Shown here one piece after another: positions 24,275-31,396 of a stretch of 44,384 nucleotides of DNA. How positions within the stretch are numbered: the first letter of the stretch is position 1; each line of letters starts with the position of its first letter. The stretch is taken from assembly GCF_014200455.1 (NCBI RefSeq), contig NZ_JACHBW010000034.1, positions 1-44,384 of the forward strand, written 5' to 3'. The notes below the pieces were generated by a model that was not told the DNA's origin, did not search any database, and was given only the letters and a program-made list of their open reading frames with translations. This stretch comes from Paraburkholderia bannensis (GTDB lineage: Bacteria > Pseudomonadota > Gammaproteobacteria > Burkholderiales > Burkholderiaceae). Both the position numbers and the translations under genes were made by a program.

Positions 24275-25576
24275 ATGGATGTCGAGAACACGGCACGAAC
24301 CGGCATCCTGAAGGGGTGTCTTGTCAGGTTGAAGGCGCATCCGCTCTCGAAAGTCGGACCCGGACTGATTACCGGCGTAGCCGACGACGATCCCAGCGGT
24401 ATCGCAACCTACTCCCAGGCGGGCGCGCAGTATGGTCTGGGAATGTTGTGGACCATGCCGCTTGCCTTCCCGTTGATGGCCACAATCCAGTTGATGTGCG
24501 CCGATCTCGGCCGCGTGACAGGCAAAGGGCTAGCAGCCAACATCAAGGCGGCATTTCCGCCATTCGTGCTCTACTCAGTGGTGGTGTTGCTGCTGATCGC
24601 TAACACGTTGAATATTTCTGCCGACGTCGCAGCAATGGGCGAGGTCGCGGAACTGGTGACCGGCGTCAACAGGCATTGGATGACGGCCTGCTTCGTATTT
24701 GCCACGCTGGTATTGCAGGTCTTCATCCCTTATCACCGATACGTGCACTTTCTGAAGTGGCTGACGCTTTCGCTCGTCGCCTACGCGGCAGTGCTGTTCA
24801 CCGTACACGTCCCGTGGCGCCAGGTCGCGCTGCGTACGTTCTGGCCGACCTTCACGCTTGATGCTTCCTCGGCCGCAGTCATCGTGGGCGTATTCGGCAC
24901 GACGATCAGCCCCTACCTGTTCTTCTGGCAGGCCGCAGAGGAGGTCGAGGATATGGAGCGCAGTGATGGGAGCGCTCCGCTGGTGTCTGACGTCCGCGCG
25001 GCGCCTCCCGAGTTGCGGAGAATTAGCTGGGACACATGGAGCGGAATGTTCTATTCCGACCTTGCCGCCTGGTTCATCATGCTCGCGACTGCCGTGACTT
25101 TACACGTTGCTGGCGTAACGAATATTGATACGGCGGCGCAGGCTGCTAGCGCGCTTCGTCCTCTTGCTGGTGATTTTGCTTATGCACTCTTTGCGGCCGG
25201 CATCTTCGGCGTCGGGATGATTGGCGTGCCCGTGCTGGCAGGCTCAGGCGCCTACGCATTGTCGGAGGCGATGGGCTGGAACGAAGGTCTGGAGAGAAAG
25301 GTGGCCGATGCCAGTGGCTTTTACGCAATCATCGCGGTAAGCGTGTTGATCGGTCTGGTGTTGCAATATTCTCCGATTAGTCCCATGCGAGCCCTGTTGA
25401 TCAGTGCGGTCATCAATGGTGTAGTCGCTGTACCGCTCATGGCGGTCGTTATCCTGCTGGTATCAAAAGCCTCAGTGATGGGTAAATTCACAGCGCGATG
25501 GCGAATCCGGATGCTAGGCTGGCTGGCCACGGGGGTAATGGGCGTTGCCGCAATTGCGATGCTGGTTGCGCATTGA
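24275..25576 (+). CDS. Nramp-related divalent-metal transporter with atypical metal-site motifs
   Basis: A 433-residue multipass membrane protein of the Nramp/SLC11 fold, with about eleven hydrophobic segments. TM1 carries DDPSG (residues 38-42) where canonical Mn/Fe Nramps have DPGN. TM6 reads TISPYLFFWQ (SPY 212-214) where they have MPH. The metal-selecting methionine is therefore absent. A highly acidic EEVEDMERSD loop follows TM6. The substrate cannot be assigned with confidence; a hard cation such as Mg2+ is possible by analogy with Nramp-related magnesium transporters. It lies 21 bases downstream of the BON gene and is probably in the same operon. A GGAGG motif precedes the start. Confidence 0.85.
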   Translation: MDVENTARTGILKGCLVRLKAHPLSKVGPGLITGVADDDPSGIATYSQAGAQYGLGMLWTMPLAFPLMATIQLMCADLGRVTGKGLAANIKAAFPPFVLYSVVVLLLIANTLNISADVAAMGEVAELVTGVNRHWMTACFVFATLVLQVFIPYHRYVHFLKWLTLSLVAYAAVLFTVHVPWRQVALRTFWPTFTLDASSAAVIVGVFGTTISPYLFFWQAAEEVEDMERSDGSAPLVSDVRAAPPELRRISWDTWSGMFYSDLAAWFIMLATAVTLHVAGVTNIDTAAQAASALRPLAGDFAYALFAAGIFGVGMIGVPVLAGSGAYALSEAMGWNEGLERKVADASGFYAIIAVSVLIGLVLQYSPISPMRALLISAVINGVVAVPLMAVVILLVSKASVMGKFTARWRIRMLGWLATGVMGVAAIAMLVAH

Positions 25577-25592
25577 ACTTTGCCTGAATCGG

Positions 25593-25633
25593 TTGACCGA
25601 GATCAATTGCAAATGCGCCTTGAGGGCTAGATT
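25593..25633 (+). promoter_or_regulatory. FNR-type promoter of the CBS-BON gene
   Basis: Box TTGACCGAGATCAA at 25593-25606 followed by TTGC, and -10-like TAGATT at 25628-25633; centres 31 bp apart. Confidence 0.7.
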
Positions 25634-25670
25634 GGCTGTTACAAATCCATTCGACCTTGGGAGCACGCTC

Positions 25671-26360
25671 ATGCAAGCCTCTGACATCATGACAACGGAA
25701 GTCATCTCGGTGCCTGTTTCGGCGAGCGTTTTCGACGTTGCCGAGTTAATGGCGAAACATCACATCAGCGGCCTTCCGGTGCTAGGCGATGACGGAAAGA
25801 TTGCCGGCATGGTGAGCGAGGGCGATCTGCTGCATCGCGTCGAAACCGGCACGGGCAAACCACAGCGTTCCTGGTTTGCCGAGTTTCTCTATTCGACGCG
25901 TCGGCTCGCGACGGAATATCTCAAGGAGCATGCGCTGAAAGTCAGCGACGTGATGACGGCGAATGTCGTGAGCGTCCTGCCGCAGACGCCGCTCGCGGAC
26001 GTGGCTGACCTTTTGCAGCGGCATCGGATCAAGCGCGTGCCCGTGGTCGTGGACGGCAAGGTGCTCGGCATCGTGAGCCGTTCCAATCTTGTGCAGGCAC
26101 TTGCGCGTGCTGCTCAAGGTCCGTCTGGCGCACTGGCTTCCGACGAAGCGCTGCGCCAGCACGTCGTGCAGGTGCTCGGCGGCCATCGCTGGGCGATGGC
26201 TGCGGAAGACGTGGTGGTGAAGGATGGCATCGTCCATCTTTGGGGTACGGTCACCTCGGAAGAAGAGCGCCGGGCGATTTGCGTCAGCGCGGAGCGGGTG
26301 ATCGGCGTCAAAGGCGTAGAAGATCATCTCGGCTACCCAACCTATTTCACGCCGATGTGA
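25671..26360 (+). CDS. CBS-CBS-BON domain protein
   Basis: A 229-residue protein with two CBS motifs (about 1-60 and 88-145) and a C-terminal BON domain (about 160-225). The CBS repeats show SDIMTTEVISVPVSASVFDVAELM...ISGLPVLGDDGKIAGMVSEGDLL and SDVMTANVVSVLPQTPLADVADLL...KRVPVVVDGKVLGIVSRSNLV. A Bateman pair of this kind usually binds adenosine nucleotides and could report energy state. CBS-only relatives belong to hypoxia programmes such as mycobacterial DosR (Hrp1). The ATG at 25671 lies 38 bases after the -10 of a strong FNR-type promoter; the frame is open further upstream but that part contains the promoter. Confidence 0.9.
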   Translation: MQASDIMTTEVISVPVSASVFDVAELMAKHHISGLPVLGDDGKIAGMVSEGDLLHRVETGTGKPQRSWFAEFLYSTRRLATEYLKEHALKVSDVMTANVVSVLPQTPLADVADLLQRHRIKRVPVVVDGKVLGIVSRSNLVQALARAAQGPSGALASDEALRQHVVQVLGGHRWAMAAEDVVVKDGIVHLWGTVTSEEERRAICVSAERVIGVKGVEDHLGYPTYFTPM

Positions 26361-26564
26361 CGGCCGATGCGTCGGCTAACCGCTAGCAACACGACCGTGC
26401 TCACTGGTTCTGCATTTGGAATACGCGGCACCCTGATAAAGGTCGACGTAGGTTTGCACACCCTGCACGGTCTCGACGTCAGATGCGGATGAAATGCCCT
26501 CTGACAAAACGCGCGGGGACAACGCGCAGAGCTGAATCGAGGTTTGTATTCCTCGCGGTCACCA

Positions 26565-26578
26565 TTGATCCAGATCAA
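26565..26578 (+). promoter_or_regulatory. Perfect FNR consensus box upstream of the gene pair at 26655
   Basis: TTGATCCAGATCAA, the exact TTGAT-N4-ATCAA consensus. The position 31 bp downstream lacks a convincing -10 hexamer, so activation geometry may differ here. Confidence 0.6.
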
Positions 26579-26654
26579 ATTGGCGGGCGTTGCGCGCAGG
26601 CAGCATTCATGGCCGGACAATCTGACTATCAACCACGCCGTGAGGAAATGCTGG

Positions 26655-26912
26655 ATGCGCTCTTATCGTGAGCTGGAACGTGACCTGTTGCATATCGAGG
26701 CGGCAATCGCTTTGCTGGAGCAAACAAGGGCTTACCTTTCGTTGGGGGGGCCGGTCAATGACCCTGCCTACTGGAAAGCGAAAATCAGGCAACTCACGTC
26801 TGAATGGCCGCGCGACCGCATGCTGGAGCGCCAGGCGGCCGACATGATGACCCGCGTTGAGAATCTCGCGCTGATTCCGACTTCAGACAAGCCGTCACCA
26901 CAGACAACATGA
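26655..26912 (+). CDS. Small helical protein of unknown function
   Basis: An 85-residue protein, largely helical by composition, with MRSYRELERDLLHIEAAIALLEQTRAYL and ERQAADMMTRVENLALIP. I do not recognise a family. The ATG at 26655 has GAGGA 8 bases upstream, and a perfect FNR box lies about 77 bases before it. The stop overlaps the next start by 4 bases (ATGA at 26909-26912), which supports both being real genes in one unit. A role in low-oxygen stress is inferred only from location. Confidence 0.65.
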   Translation: MRSYRELERDLLHIEAAIALLEQTRAYLSLGGPVNDPAYWKAKIRQLTSEWPRDRMLERQAADMMTRVENLALIPTSDKPSPQTT

Positions 26913-27184
26913 CTAGCCATACTACGAAGCCGACACACATGCACCGTTCCACAACATCGGTGGCGCAAAGCGTTGAGAACATCGAAATAGTGTTCTACAA
27001 GCAAATTCTGGATCACCGTGGATTCCCGCACCGGTGCGAACTGATGCGCATCCCTAAAAAAGCAGCGAACGTCGACGGGGCAATCGCCGATGCCATTCTG
27101 GAGTTTGAAACGTCGCAGCAGGTGAACGACTGGTCGATCGCGGCAGACTGCTACGACGTACAGCAGCGTTGCGCGGTGTACTGA
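26909..27184 (+). CDS. Small hypothetical protein in a coupled pair
   Basis: A 91-residue soluble protein with a Thr/Ser/His-rich N-terminus and a core NIEIVFYKQILDHRGFPHRCELMRIPKKAANVDGAIADAILEFE. Its start overlaps the stop of the preceding gene in ATGA. I recognise no family. Two cysteines near the C-terminus (DCYDVQQRC) may bind a metal or form a disulfide. Translational coupling and the upstream FNR box suggest coexpression with the 85-residue protein. Confidence 0.6.
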   Translation: MTSHTTKPTHMHRSTTSVAQSVENIEIVFYKQILDHRGFPHRCELMRIPKKAANVDGAIADAILEFETSQQVNDWSIAADCYDVQQRCAVY

Positions 27185-27261
27185 CCGGGGGAGGAGCAAA
27201 GCTTTTCAGCAGTTCGAGCCTCCAGACATGGCTCAAGCCGAACCAAAAATGTTGACCGCGA

Positions 27262-28179
27262 ATGAGCGATTTCGGAGCGGCGCTGGGGCGCTCAACAATG
27301 GGCACGCAAATGGGCAGCGGTGAACACGATACAAATACAAATCCTGGTCATTCGTCGAACAGAAAAAGCTTGACGGATGCACCGTCGTTCGCGCACTGGG
27401 CCTTGCTCACGGGCTGTCTGATTGCCATTCCTGCGTTCTATCTCGAACTACTCGCGACGTCGCACGCTACGCTGCTGATTTCCCGATTGCTTTACGCAGC
27501 GATGGCCGCAGCTTGCTCAGCCGCTATTGTTAGACCATTGTGCCTGGAGTTCACGCCCAAGCAGTTTTATGGAAACTATGGTTTCGATGTCGTCATCACT
27601 GCTGGCGCCGTTCTTAGTGTGTTCGGTGGCGAGACACCCTGGTCGTCCTTCGAATGGATACTCAGGCTCGCGTTCATGGGAGCGATCGCGCTGCGTATTG
27701 CCACTATGCTGCGCGCGTACGTTGAACCAACCCGCCTCGCGTGGCTGCCTGTAGCGGGAGCAGGTGTTCTTTTGCTTGGCGGCGCGGGCTTTTACGCGTT
27801 GGAGCCAGGCGTGCACAGCTATGCCGAGGGATTGTGGCTGGCATTCGAGAGTAGCGCTACTGTCGGGTACGGCGATATCGCTCCTACGACGCCCGCGTCG
27901 CGCATTTTTGCCGTATTCGTTGTGTTGCTTGGCTACGGCATGTTTTCGCTGGCATTTGGCGGGCTGGCTGCGTGGCTCATTGGCAAGGAAGAGCGGCGGC
28001 TGAGACACGAGATGCACCGGGATATCAAATCGCTCCGTGAAGAAATCCAGGCACTGCGTGGGGAGTTCAGCAGCGCGCCTGCGGCCATCACGCTGCGGCA
28101 TGGAAGAGCTTCGTCCCGTGCTTTCGCGCATCAGGTGCCAAACGCGCGCTCACGGCAAAAAGGGGCACGCGTCAATTAG
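27262..28179 (+). CDS. Potassium channel-family protein (TVGYGD filter)
   Basis: A 305-residue membrane protein with a K+ selectivity filter TVGYGD in SSATVGYGDIAPTTPASR (about residues 197-212), followed by an inner helix IFAVFVVLLGYGMFSLAFGGLAAWL and a coiled basic/acidic C-tail (RRLRHEMHRDIKSLREEIQALR). About four hydrophobic segments precede the pore, so it resembles a voltage-sensor-like channel with few visible gating charges. Start choice is uncertain: 27262 lacks a Shine-Dalgarno sequence and an in-frame ATG exists at 27298. The stop TAG is formed at the IS junction; removal of the IS and one target copy leaves TAA at the same codon, so the coding sequence is complete. Confidence 0.8.
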   Translation: MSDFGAALGRSTMGTQMGSGEHDTNTNPGHSSNRKSLTDAPSFAHWALLTGCLIAIPAFYLELLATSHATLLISRLLYAAMAAACSAAIVRPLCLEFTPKQFYGNYGFDVVITAGAVLSVFGGETPWSSFEWILRLAFMGAIALRIATMLRAYVEPTRLAWLPVAGAGVLLLGGAGFYALEPGVHSYAEGLWLAFESSATVGYGDIAPTTPASRIFAVFVVLLGYGMFSLAFGGLAAWLIGKEERRLRHEMHRDIKSLREEIQALRGEFSSAPAAITLRHGRASSRAFAHQVPNARSRQKGARVN

Positions 28180-29035
28180 AGCGTGTTAGGCACTTACGGC
28201 TAGACCTGGTATCCTGGGCGGATGGCAAAACGCAAACCTTACCCGACGGATGTGTCCAACGAAGAATGGAGCTTTGCGGCTCCGTATCTGACGTTGATGC
28301 ACAAAGATGCTCCACAGCGCCGATACGAACTGCGCGAGATGTTCAACGCGTTGCGCTGGATCGTGCGCGCGGGCGCGCCCTGGCGCATGTTGCCAAATGA
28401 CTTTCCGCCTTGGGAACTAGTTTATCAGCAGACGCAACGCTGGATTCAGGCGGGTTGTTTCGAGGCCATGGTCAATGATCTGCGTTCGGTTATCCGCGTC
28501 GCGCAGGGCCGCAAGGGTCAGCCCAGTGCCGTCATACTCGATGGGCGTACGCTGCAATCGAGCTGCGAGAGCGGACCTCGCGCCGGTTACGACGGCTATA
28601 AGCGTAAGCGAGGCAGCAAGGTTCACATGGCGGTCGATACGTTGGGACAGTTGCTGGCTGTACACATTACACCGGCCAACGAGCAGGAGCGAGCCCAGGT
28701 TGGCGAACTCGCGCGTCAGGTCCAGGAGGTTACAGGCCAGACGGTTAAGGTCGCGTTTGCCGATCAGGGCTATACCGGTGAGGAACCCGCTCAGGCAGCG
28801 CTGGACGAAGGAATTGAGCTTGAGGTAATCAAACTGCCGGAAGTGAAAAAAGGCTTTGTTCTGTTGCCACGCCGATGGGTGGTCGATCGTAGCTTCGGTT
28901 GGCTGAACCGCTTCCGCCGGTTGGCACGAGACTATGAGCGATTGCCCGAAACCCTAGCTGGTCTGCATTTCGTCGTATTCGCCGTGCTCATGCTTGTCCA
29001 CTTCGCAGCCCTTAATAAAAGTGCCTAACACGCTC
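28179..29035 (+). mobile_element. Intact IS5-family insertion sequence
   Basis: An 857-bp element bounded by perfect 17-bp terminal inverted repeats starting GAGCGTGTTAGGCACTT (28179-28195) and ending at 29035. A TA dinucleotide lies on both sides (28177-28178 and 29036-29037), read as a 2-bp target duplication. Counting the TA, the matching ends are 19 bp. It carries one transposase gene. A diverged relative ends at the left edge of the window. Confidence 0.9.
28222..29028 (+). CDS. IS5-family transposase
   Basis: A 268-residue DDE transposase in a single frame. An N-terminal DUF4096-like region (RRYELREMFNALRWIVRAGAPWRMLP) precedes the catalytic core. The first Asp is in ILDGRTLQ, the second in VAFADQGYTGE, and the third acidic position lies in WVVDRSFGWLNRFRRLARDYE. 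There the usual Glu appears as Asp (GAT), an unusual change that might lower activity unless it is natural to this subgroup. The ATG lies 43 bases inside the left terminus, and the stop lies 7 bases before the right end. Confidence 0.92.
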   Translation: MAKRKPYPTDVSNEEWSFAAPYLTLMHKDAPQRRYELREMFNALRWIVRAGAPWRMLPNDFPPWELVYQQTQRWIQAGCFEAMVNDLRSVIRVAQGRKGQPSAVILDGRTLQSSCESGPRAGYDGYKRKRGSKVHMAVDTLGQLLAVHITPANEQERAQVGELARQVQEVTGQTVKVAFADQGYTGEEPAQAALDEGIELEVIKLPEVKKGFVLLPRRWVVDRSFGWLNRFRRLARDYERLPETLAGLHFVVFAVLMLVHFAALNKSA

Positions 29036-29110
29036 TAAGTGAGGCTGGCGTAGACACTCTCTGAGCGCGGACTTTATTTGGTTTCCTGGATTTTTTGATC
29101 AGGCAGCTGC

Positions 29111-29151
29111 TTGATCGACATCAAACGAGCCGCCTCGCCTCGGGCCATCAT
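29111..29151 (+). promoter_or_regulatory. FNR-type promoter of the first alcohol dehydrogenase
   Basis: Perfect box TTGATCGACATCAA at 29111-29124 and -10-like CATCAT at 29146-29151; centres 31 bp apart. It lies 76 bases beyond the IS right end. Confidence 0.65.
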
Positions 29152-29230
29152 TGAATCATTGCCCTGATTTTCATGCACGCGCAGGCGGTCGTCTTCGCGG
29201 CGACAGGGGGCAGAATTTCGTGGAGGAAAC

Positions 29231-30268
29231 ATGAAAGCCCTGGTCTACAACGGTCCCGGCAAGTTTGCGCTTCAGAGCTGCCCGATGCCCACCTTGCAGG
29301 GACCGGGCGATGCGATCGTCAGGATGTCGAAGACGACGATCTGCGGAACCGATCTCCATATCCTCAAGGGTGATGTGCCCAGTTGCGAGCCGGGCCGCAT
29401 TCTCGGCCATGAAGGTGTTGGCGTGGTGCACGAAATTGGCAGCGGCGTATCGACGCTCAAGCGAGGCGACCACGTACTGGTGTCGTGCATATCGAGCTGT
29501 GGTCAGTGCGAATACTGCCGCCGGGGCATGTACTCGCACTGCAAAACAGGTGGCTGGATTCTGGGCAATCGCATCGACGGTACGCAGGCCGAATATGTCC
29601 GCACACCACACGCGCAGACGAGCCTGTACCGGATCCCGGCGGGTCTCGACGAGTCAGCGCTCGTCATGCTATCCGACATCCTGCCGACGGGCTTCGAGTG
29701 CGGCGTGCTCAATGGCAAGGTTGCGCCAGGTAGCACGGTTGCCATCGTCGGCGCGGGCCCCATTGGTCTCGCCGCGTTGCTGACCGCGCAGTTCTATTCG
29801 CCGTCACAGATCATCATGATCGACATGGATGCCAATCGCCTCGCGTGCGCGAAGCGGTTTGGCGCCACAGCGTGCTTCGATCCGCGCACGGGCGATGTCG
29901 CCGATGCCGTGATGACACTCACTGACGGCGCAGGGGTGGACTGTGCCGTCGAGGCCGTTGGCGCGCCGGCGGCATTCGAGCTTTGCCAGCAACTCGTGGC
30001 TCCGGGCGGGGTCATTGCGAACGTTGGCGTGCATGGCGTACCGGCCTCGATTTTCCTCGACAAGCTCTGGGATCGTAACGTCACGATCACAACGCGGCTG
30101 GTCGACACGGTGAGTACACCGATGTTGCTCAAGACGGTATGCGCGGGCCGCATTGATCCTGGTCGACTGATTACTCATCGCTTTGCGTTCGAAGAAATGA
30201 CGAAGGCCTACGAGACTTTCTCGCACGCTGCCGATACGCACGCGCTGAAAGTGATCATCGAGATGTGA
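29231..30268 (+). CDS. Zinc-dependent medium-chain alcohol dehydrogenase
   Basis: A 345-residue MDR-family oxidoreductase that would interconvert an alcohol and an aldehyde or ketone with NAD(P). The catalytic zinc ligands are Cys in TTICGTDLH and His-Glu in GHEGVGVV. The structural zinc loop has four cysteines in CGQCEYCRRGMYSHC. The dinucleotide fold shows VAIVGAGPIGLAA and IDMDANRL, and the acidic residue after the second strand favours NAD. GGAGG precedes the ATG. With the FNR-type promoter at 29111 it is probably used to re-oxidise NADH during oxygen limitation. The substrate cannot be read from the sequence. Confidence 0.9.
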   Translation: MKALVYNGPGKFALQSCPMPTLQGPGDAIVRMSKTTICGTDLHILKGDVPSCEPGRILGHEGVGVVHEIGSGVSTLKRGDHVLVSCISSCGQCEYCRRGMYSHCKTGGWILGNRIDGTQAEYVRTPHAQTSLYRIPAGLDESALVMLSDILPTGFECGVLNGKVAPGSTVAIVGAGPIGLAALLTAQFYSPSQIIMIDMDANRLACAKRFGATACFDPRTGDVADAVMTLTDGAGVDCAVEAVGAPAAFELCQQLVAPGGVIANVGVHGVPASIFLDKLWDRNVTITTRLVDTVSTPMLLKTVCAGRIDPGRLITHRFAFEEMTKAYETFSHAADTHALKVIIEM

Positions 30269-30280
30269 TGCGCGAGCGAG

Positions 30281-30308
30281 TTGGCGTGCTCAACTTGGCG
30301 TGCTCAAC
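30281..30308 (+). repeat. 14-bp tandem duplication upstream of a small gene
   Basis: TTGGCGTGCTCAAC occurs twice head to tail (30281-30294 and 30295-30308), directly before the AAGGAG of the next gene. It is a recent-looking duplication in the leader. Confidence 0.9.
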
Positions 30309-30323
30309 AAGGAGATCGACACC

Positions 30324-30563
30324 GTGGCACTCAATGGACATATCGACACTACCGGTTGGCGCGTTGACGCCCATACGTCGCCCGCATCCGAAGGAGGTTA
30401 CTCGTGCGAGATCGTTGTTTCGCATGGAGATGCGCCACGACAGGCCACGCATACGTTCACGCACCATCTCACTTTCGAAACCGAGCGCGATGCCTTACTG
30501 GAAGGGTTGCGCGAAGGCATGGTGTGGGTCGATCTGAAACTGCGCCACGCGTTCGAAATGTAG
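30324..30563 (+). CDS. Small hypothetical protein downstream of adh
   Basis: A 79-residue soluble protein, VALNGHIDTTGWRVDAHTSPASEGG then YSCEIVVSHGDAPRQATHTFTHHLTFETERDALLEGLREGMVWVDLKL. The pattern suggests a small alpha/beta domain; I recognise no family. I prefer the GTG at 30324, with AAGGAG about 9 bases upstream; another GTG lies at 30300. It follows the alcohol dehydrogenase by 55 bases on the same strand and is probably part of that operon. The 14-bp duplication lies in the gap. Confidence 0.6.
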   Translation: MALNGHIDTTGWRVDAHTSPASEGGYSCEIVVSHGDAPRQATHTFTHHLTFETERDALLEGLREGMVWVDLKLRHAFEM

Positions 30564-30618
30564 TCAGCGTTGCGAGCCGGTACTCCGCGCTGTCAATATG
30601 CGGGCGGAGATTGCTGTA

Positions 30619-30640
30619 ACCGGCCGCCGGCCTGTTTTTT
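30619..30640 (+). terminator. Possible rho-independent terminator after the adh unit
   Basis: A short GC-rich self-complementary run (GGCCGCCGGCC, 30622-30632) is followed by six T at 30635-30640. The stem is only about 4 bp, so support is moderate. Confidence 0.45.
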
Positions 30641-30670
30641 AGCCCTTGAACCAATTGCTGTTCCAGGCAC

Positions 30671-30727
30671 CTGCTGCCATTCACCATTGACGTTTCAAGT
30701 ACGTCAATGGTGAATGGCAGCAGTTTT
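30671..30727 (+). terminator. Perfect 23-bp hairpin with T-run between convergent genes
   Basis: Bases 30671-30693 are fully complementary to 30701-30723 around the 7-base loop TTCAAGT. The stem begins CTGCTGCCATTC, and TTTT follows at 30724-30727. It sits between the plus-strand small gene and the minus-strand cytochrome c gene. A 23-bp perfect stem is unusually long for a terminator. Confidence 0.6.
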
Positions 30728-30791
30728 CATCTTCCAAGGTAGGCGACCTACGCGTGCGCAGGAGTTCAGGATCGCCGGTAAGACGCGCAAA

Positions 30792-31187
30792 TTACTGGCT
30801 CAATACCCACTGGACAAGTGTACGCGCGTCCTCGGCGGAAAGCGGGCCACCGCGATCTTCAGGTAAAGGCATGGCCATATCGCCCCAATGTGCCTTGCCG
30901 CCGTGCCGCAGTTTGTCTTCGAGCATGAAGCGTGCGTCGGGTTTGTCGCGGTAGCGTTGTGCAATCTGGTGGAAGGACGGCGCGAGAAACGGTGCGTCAG
31001 ACGTGTGACAGAACATGCAGTGCTGCTGGTCGACAAGTTCGGTCGGTTCGGGAACCTGGGCATGTGCGATATTGCCATGCAACGCCATTGCGCATAATGC
31101 TACAGCGTGAATGAGGAACAAGGCGGCGCGCGACGTAGGTGACAGCGTTGCTGGAACAGTTGCAATCGTAAGCGGAGTGGGCGACAT
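30792..31187 (-). CDS. Periplasmic c-type cytochrome (class I, mono-haem)
   Basis: A 131-residue exported cytochrome c. A signal peptide (about 1-43, ending AHA) precedes the mature domain with one haem site, CMFCH. A downstream Met in MAMPLPEDRGGPLS is the likely sixth ligand, as in c551/c552-type cytochromes. The C-terminal helix ARTLVQWVLSQ is typical. The protein would shuttle electrons in the periplasm, perhaps to a terminal oxidase or reductase outside this window. The ATG at 31187 has AGGAGA 6 bases upstream. A palindromic FNR-type box lies about 80 bases upstream, so it is probably induced at low oxygen. Confidence 0.9.
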   Translation of the reverse strand: MSPTPLTIATVPATLSPTSRAALFLIHAVALCAMALHGNIAHAQVPEPTELVDQQHCMFCHTSDAPFLAPSFHQIAQRYRDKPDARFMLEDKLRHGGKAHWGDMAMPLPEDRGGPLSAEDARTLVQWVLSQ

Positions 31188-31238
31188 CGAGCGTCTCCTG
31201 GGATGAATAAGGGAACTGGAGGAGAGAGTCATCTGTTC

Positions 31239-31279
31239 ATGGTGTCAGGCATTGGCGCTGTGCCATTGACATGTGTCAA
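31239..31279 (-). promoter_or_regulatory. FNR-type promoter of the cytochrome c gene
   Basis: Palindromic box TTGACATGTGTCAA at 31266-31279 and weak -10-like CACCAT (minus strand) at 31239-31244; centres 31 bp apart. Confidence 0.55.
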
Positions 31280-31396
31280 ATGGGCACGGCGCGCGTCCCG
31301 GCGGCTTACAAAAACAGACGGCGCCGGACCAGGCGCCGTAAAACCACGCGTACCTCAGGGCCGAGGTTCACCGTGCCAGCACTATCTCTGCACCGG

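Noticed and set aside
27262..28179. Truncation of the K+ channel gene by the IS
   Set aside because: Removing the IS and one TA copy restores TAA at the same codon, so no coding sequence is lost.
1..29037. A composite transposon between the two IS5-type ends
   Set aside because: The left copy is diverged in many bases and only partly visible, so matching ends of one transposable unit cannot be claimed.
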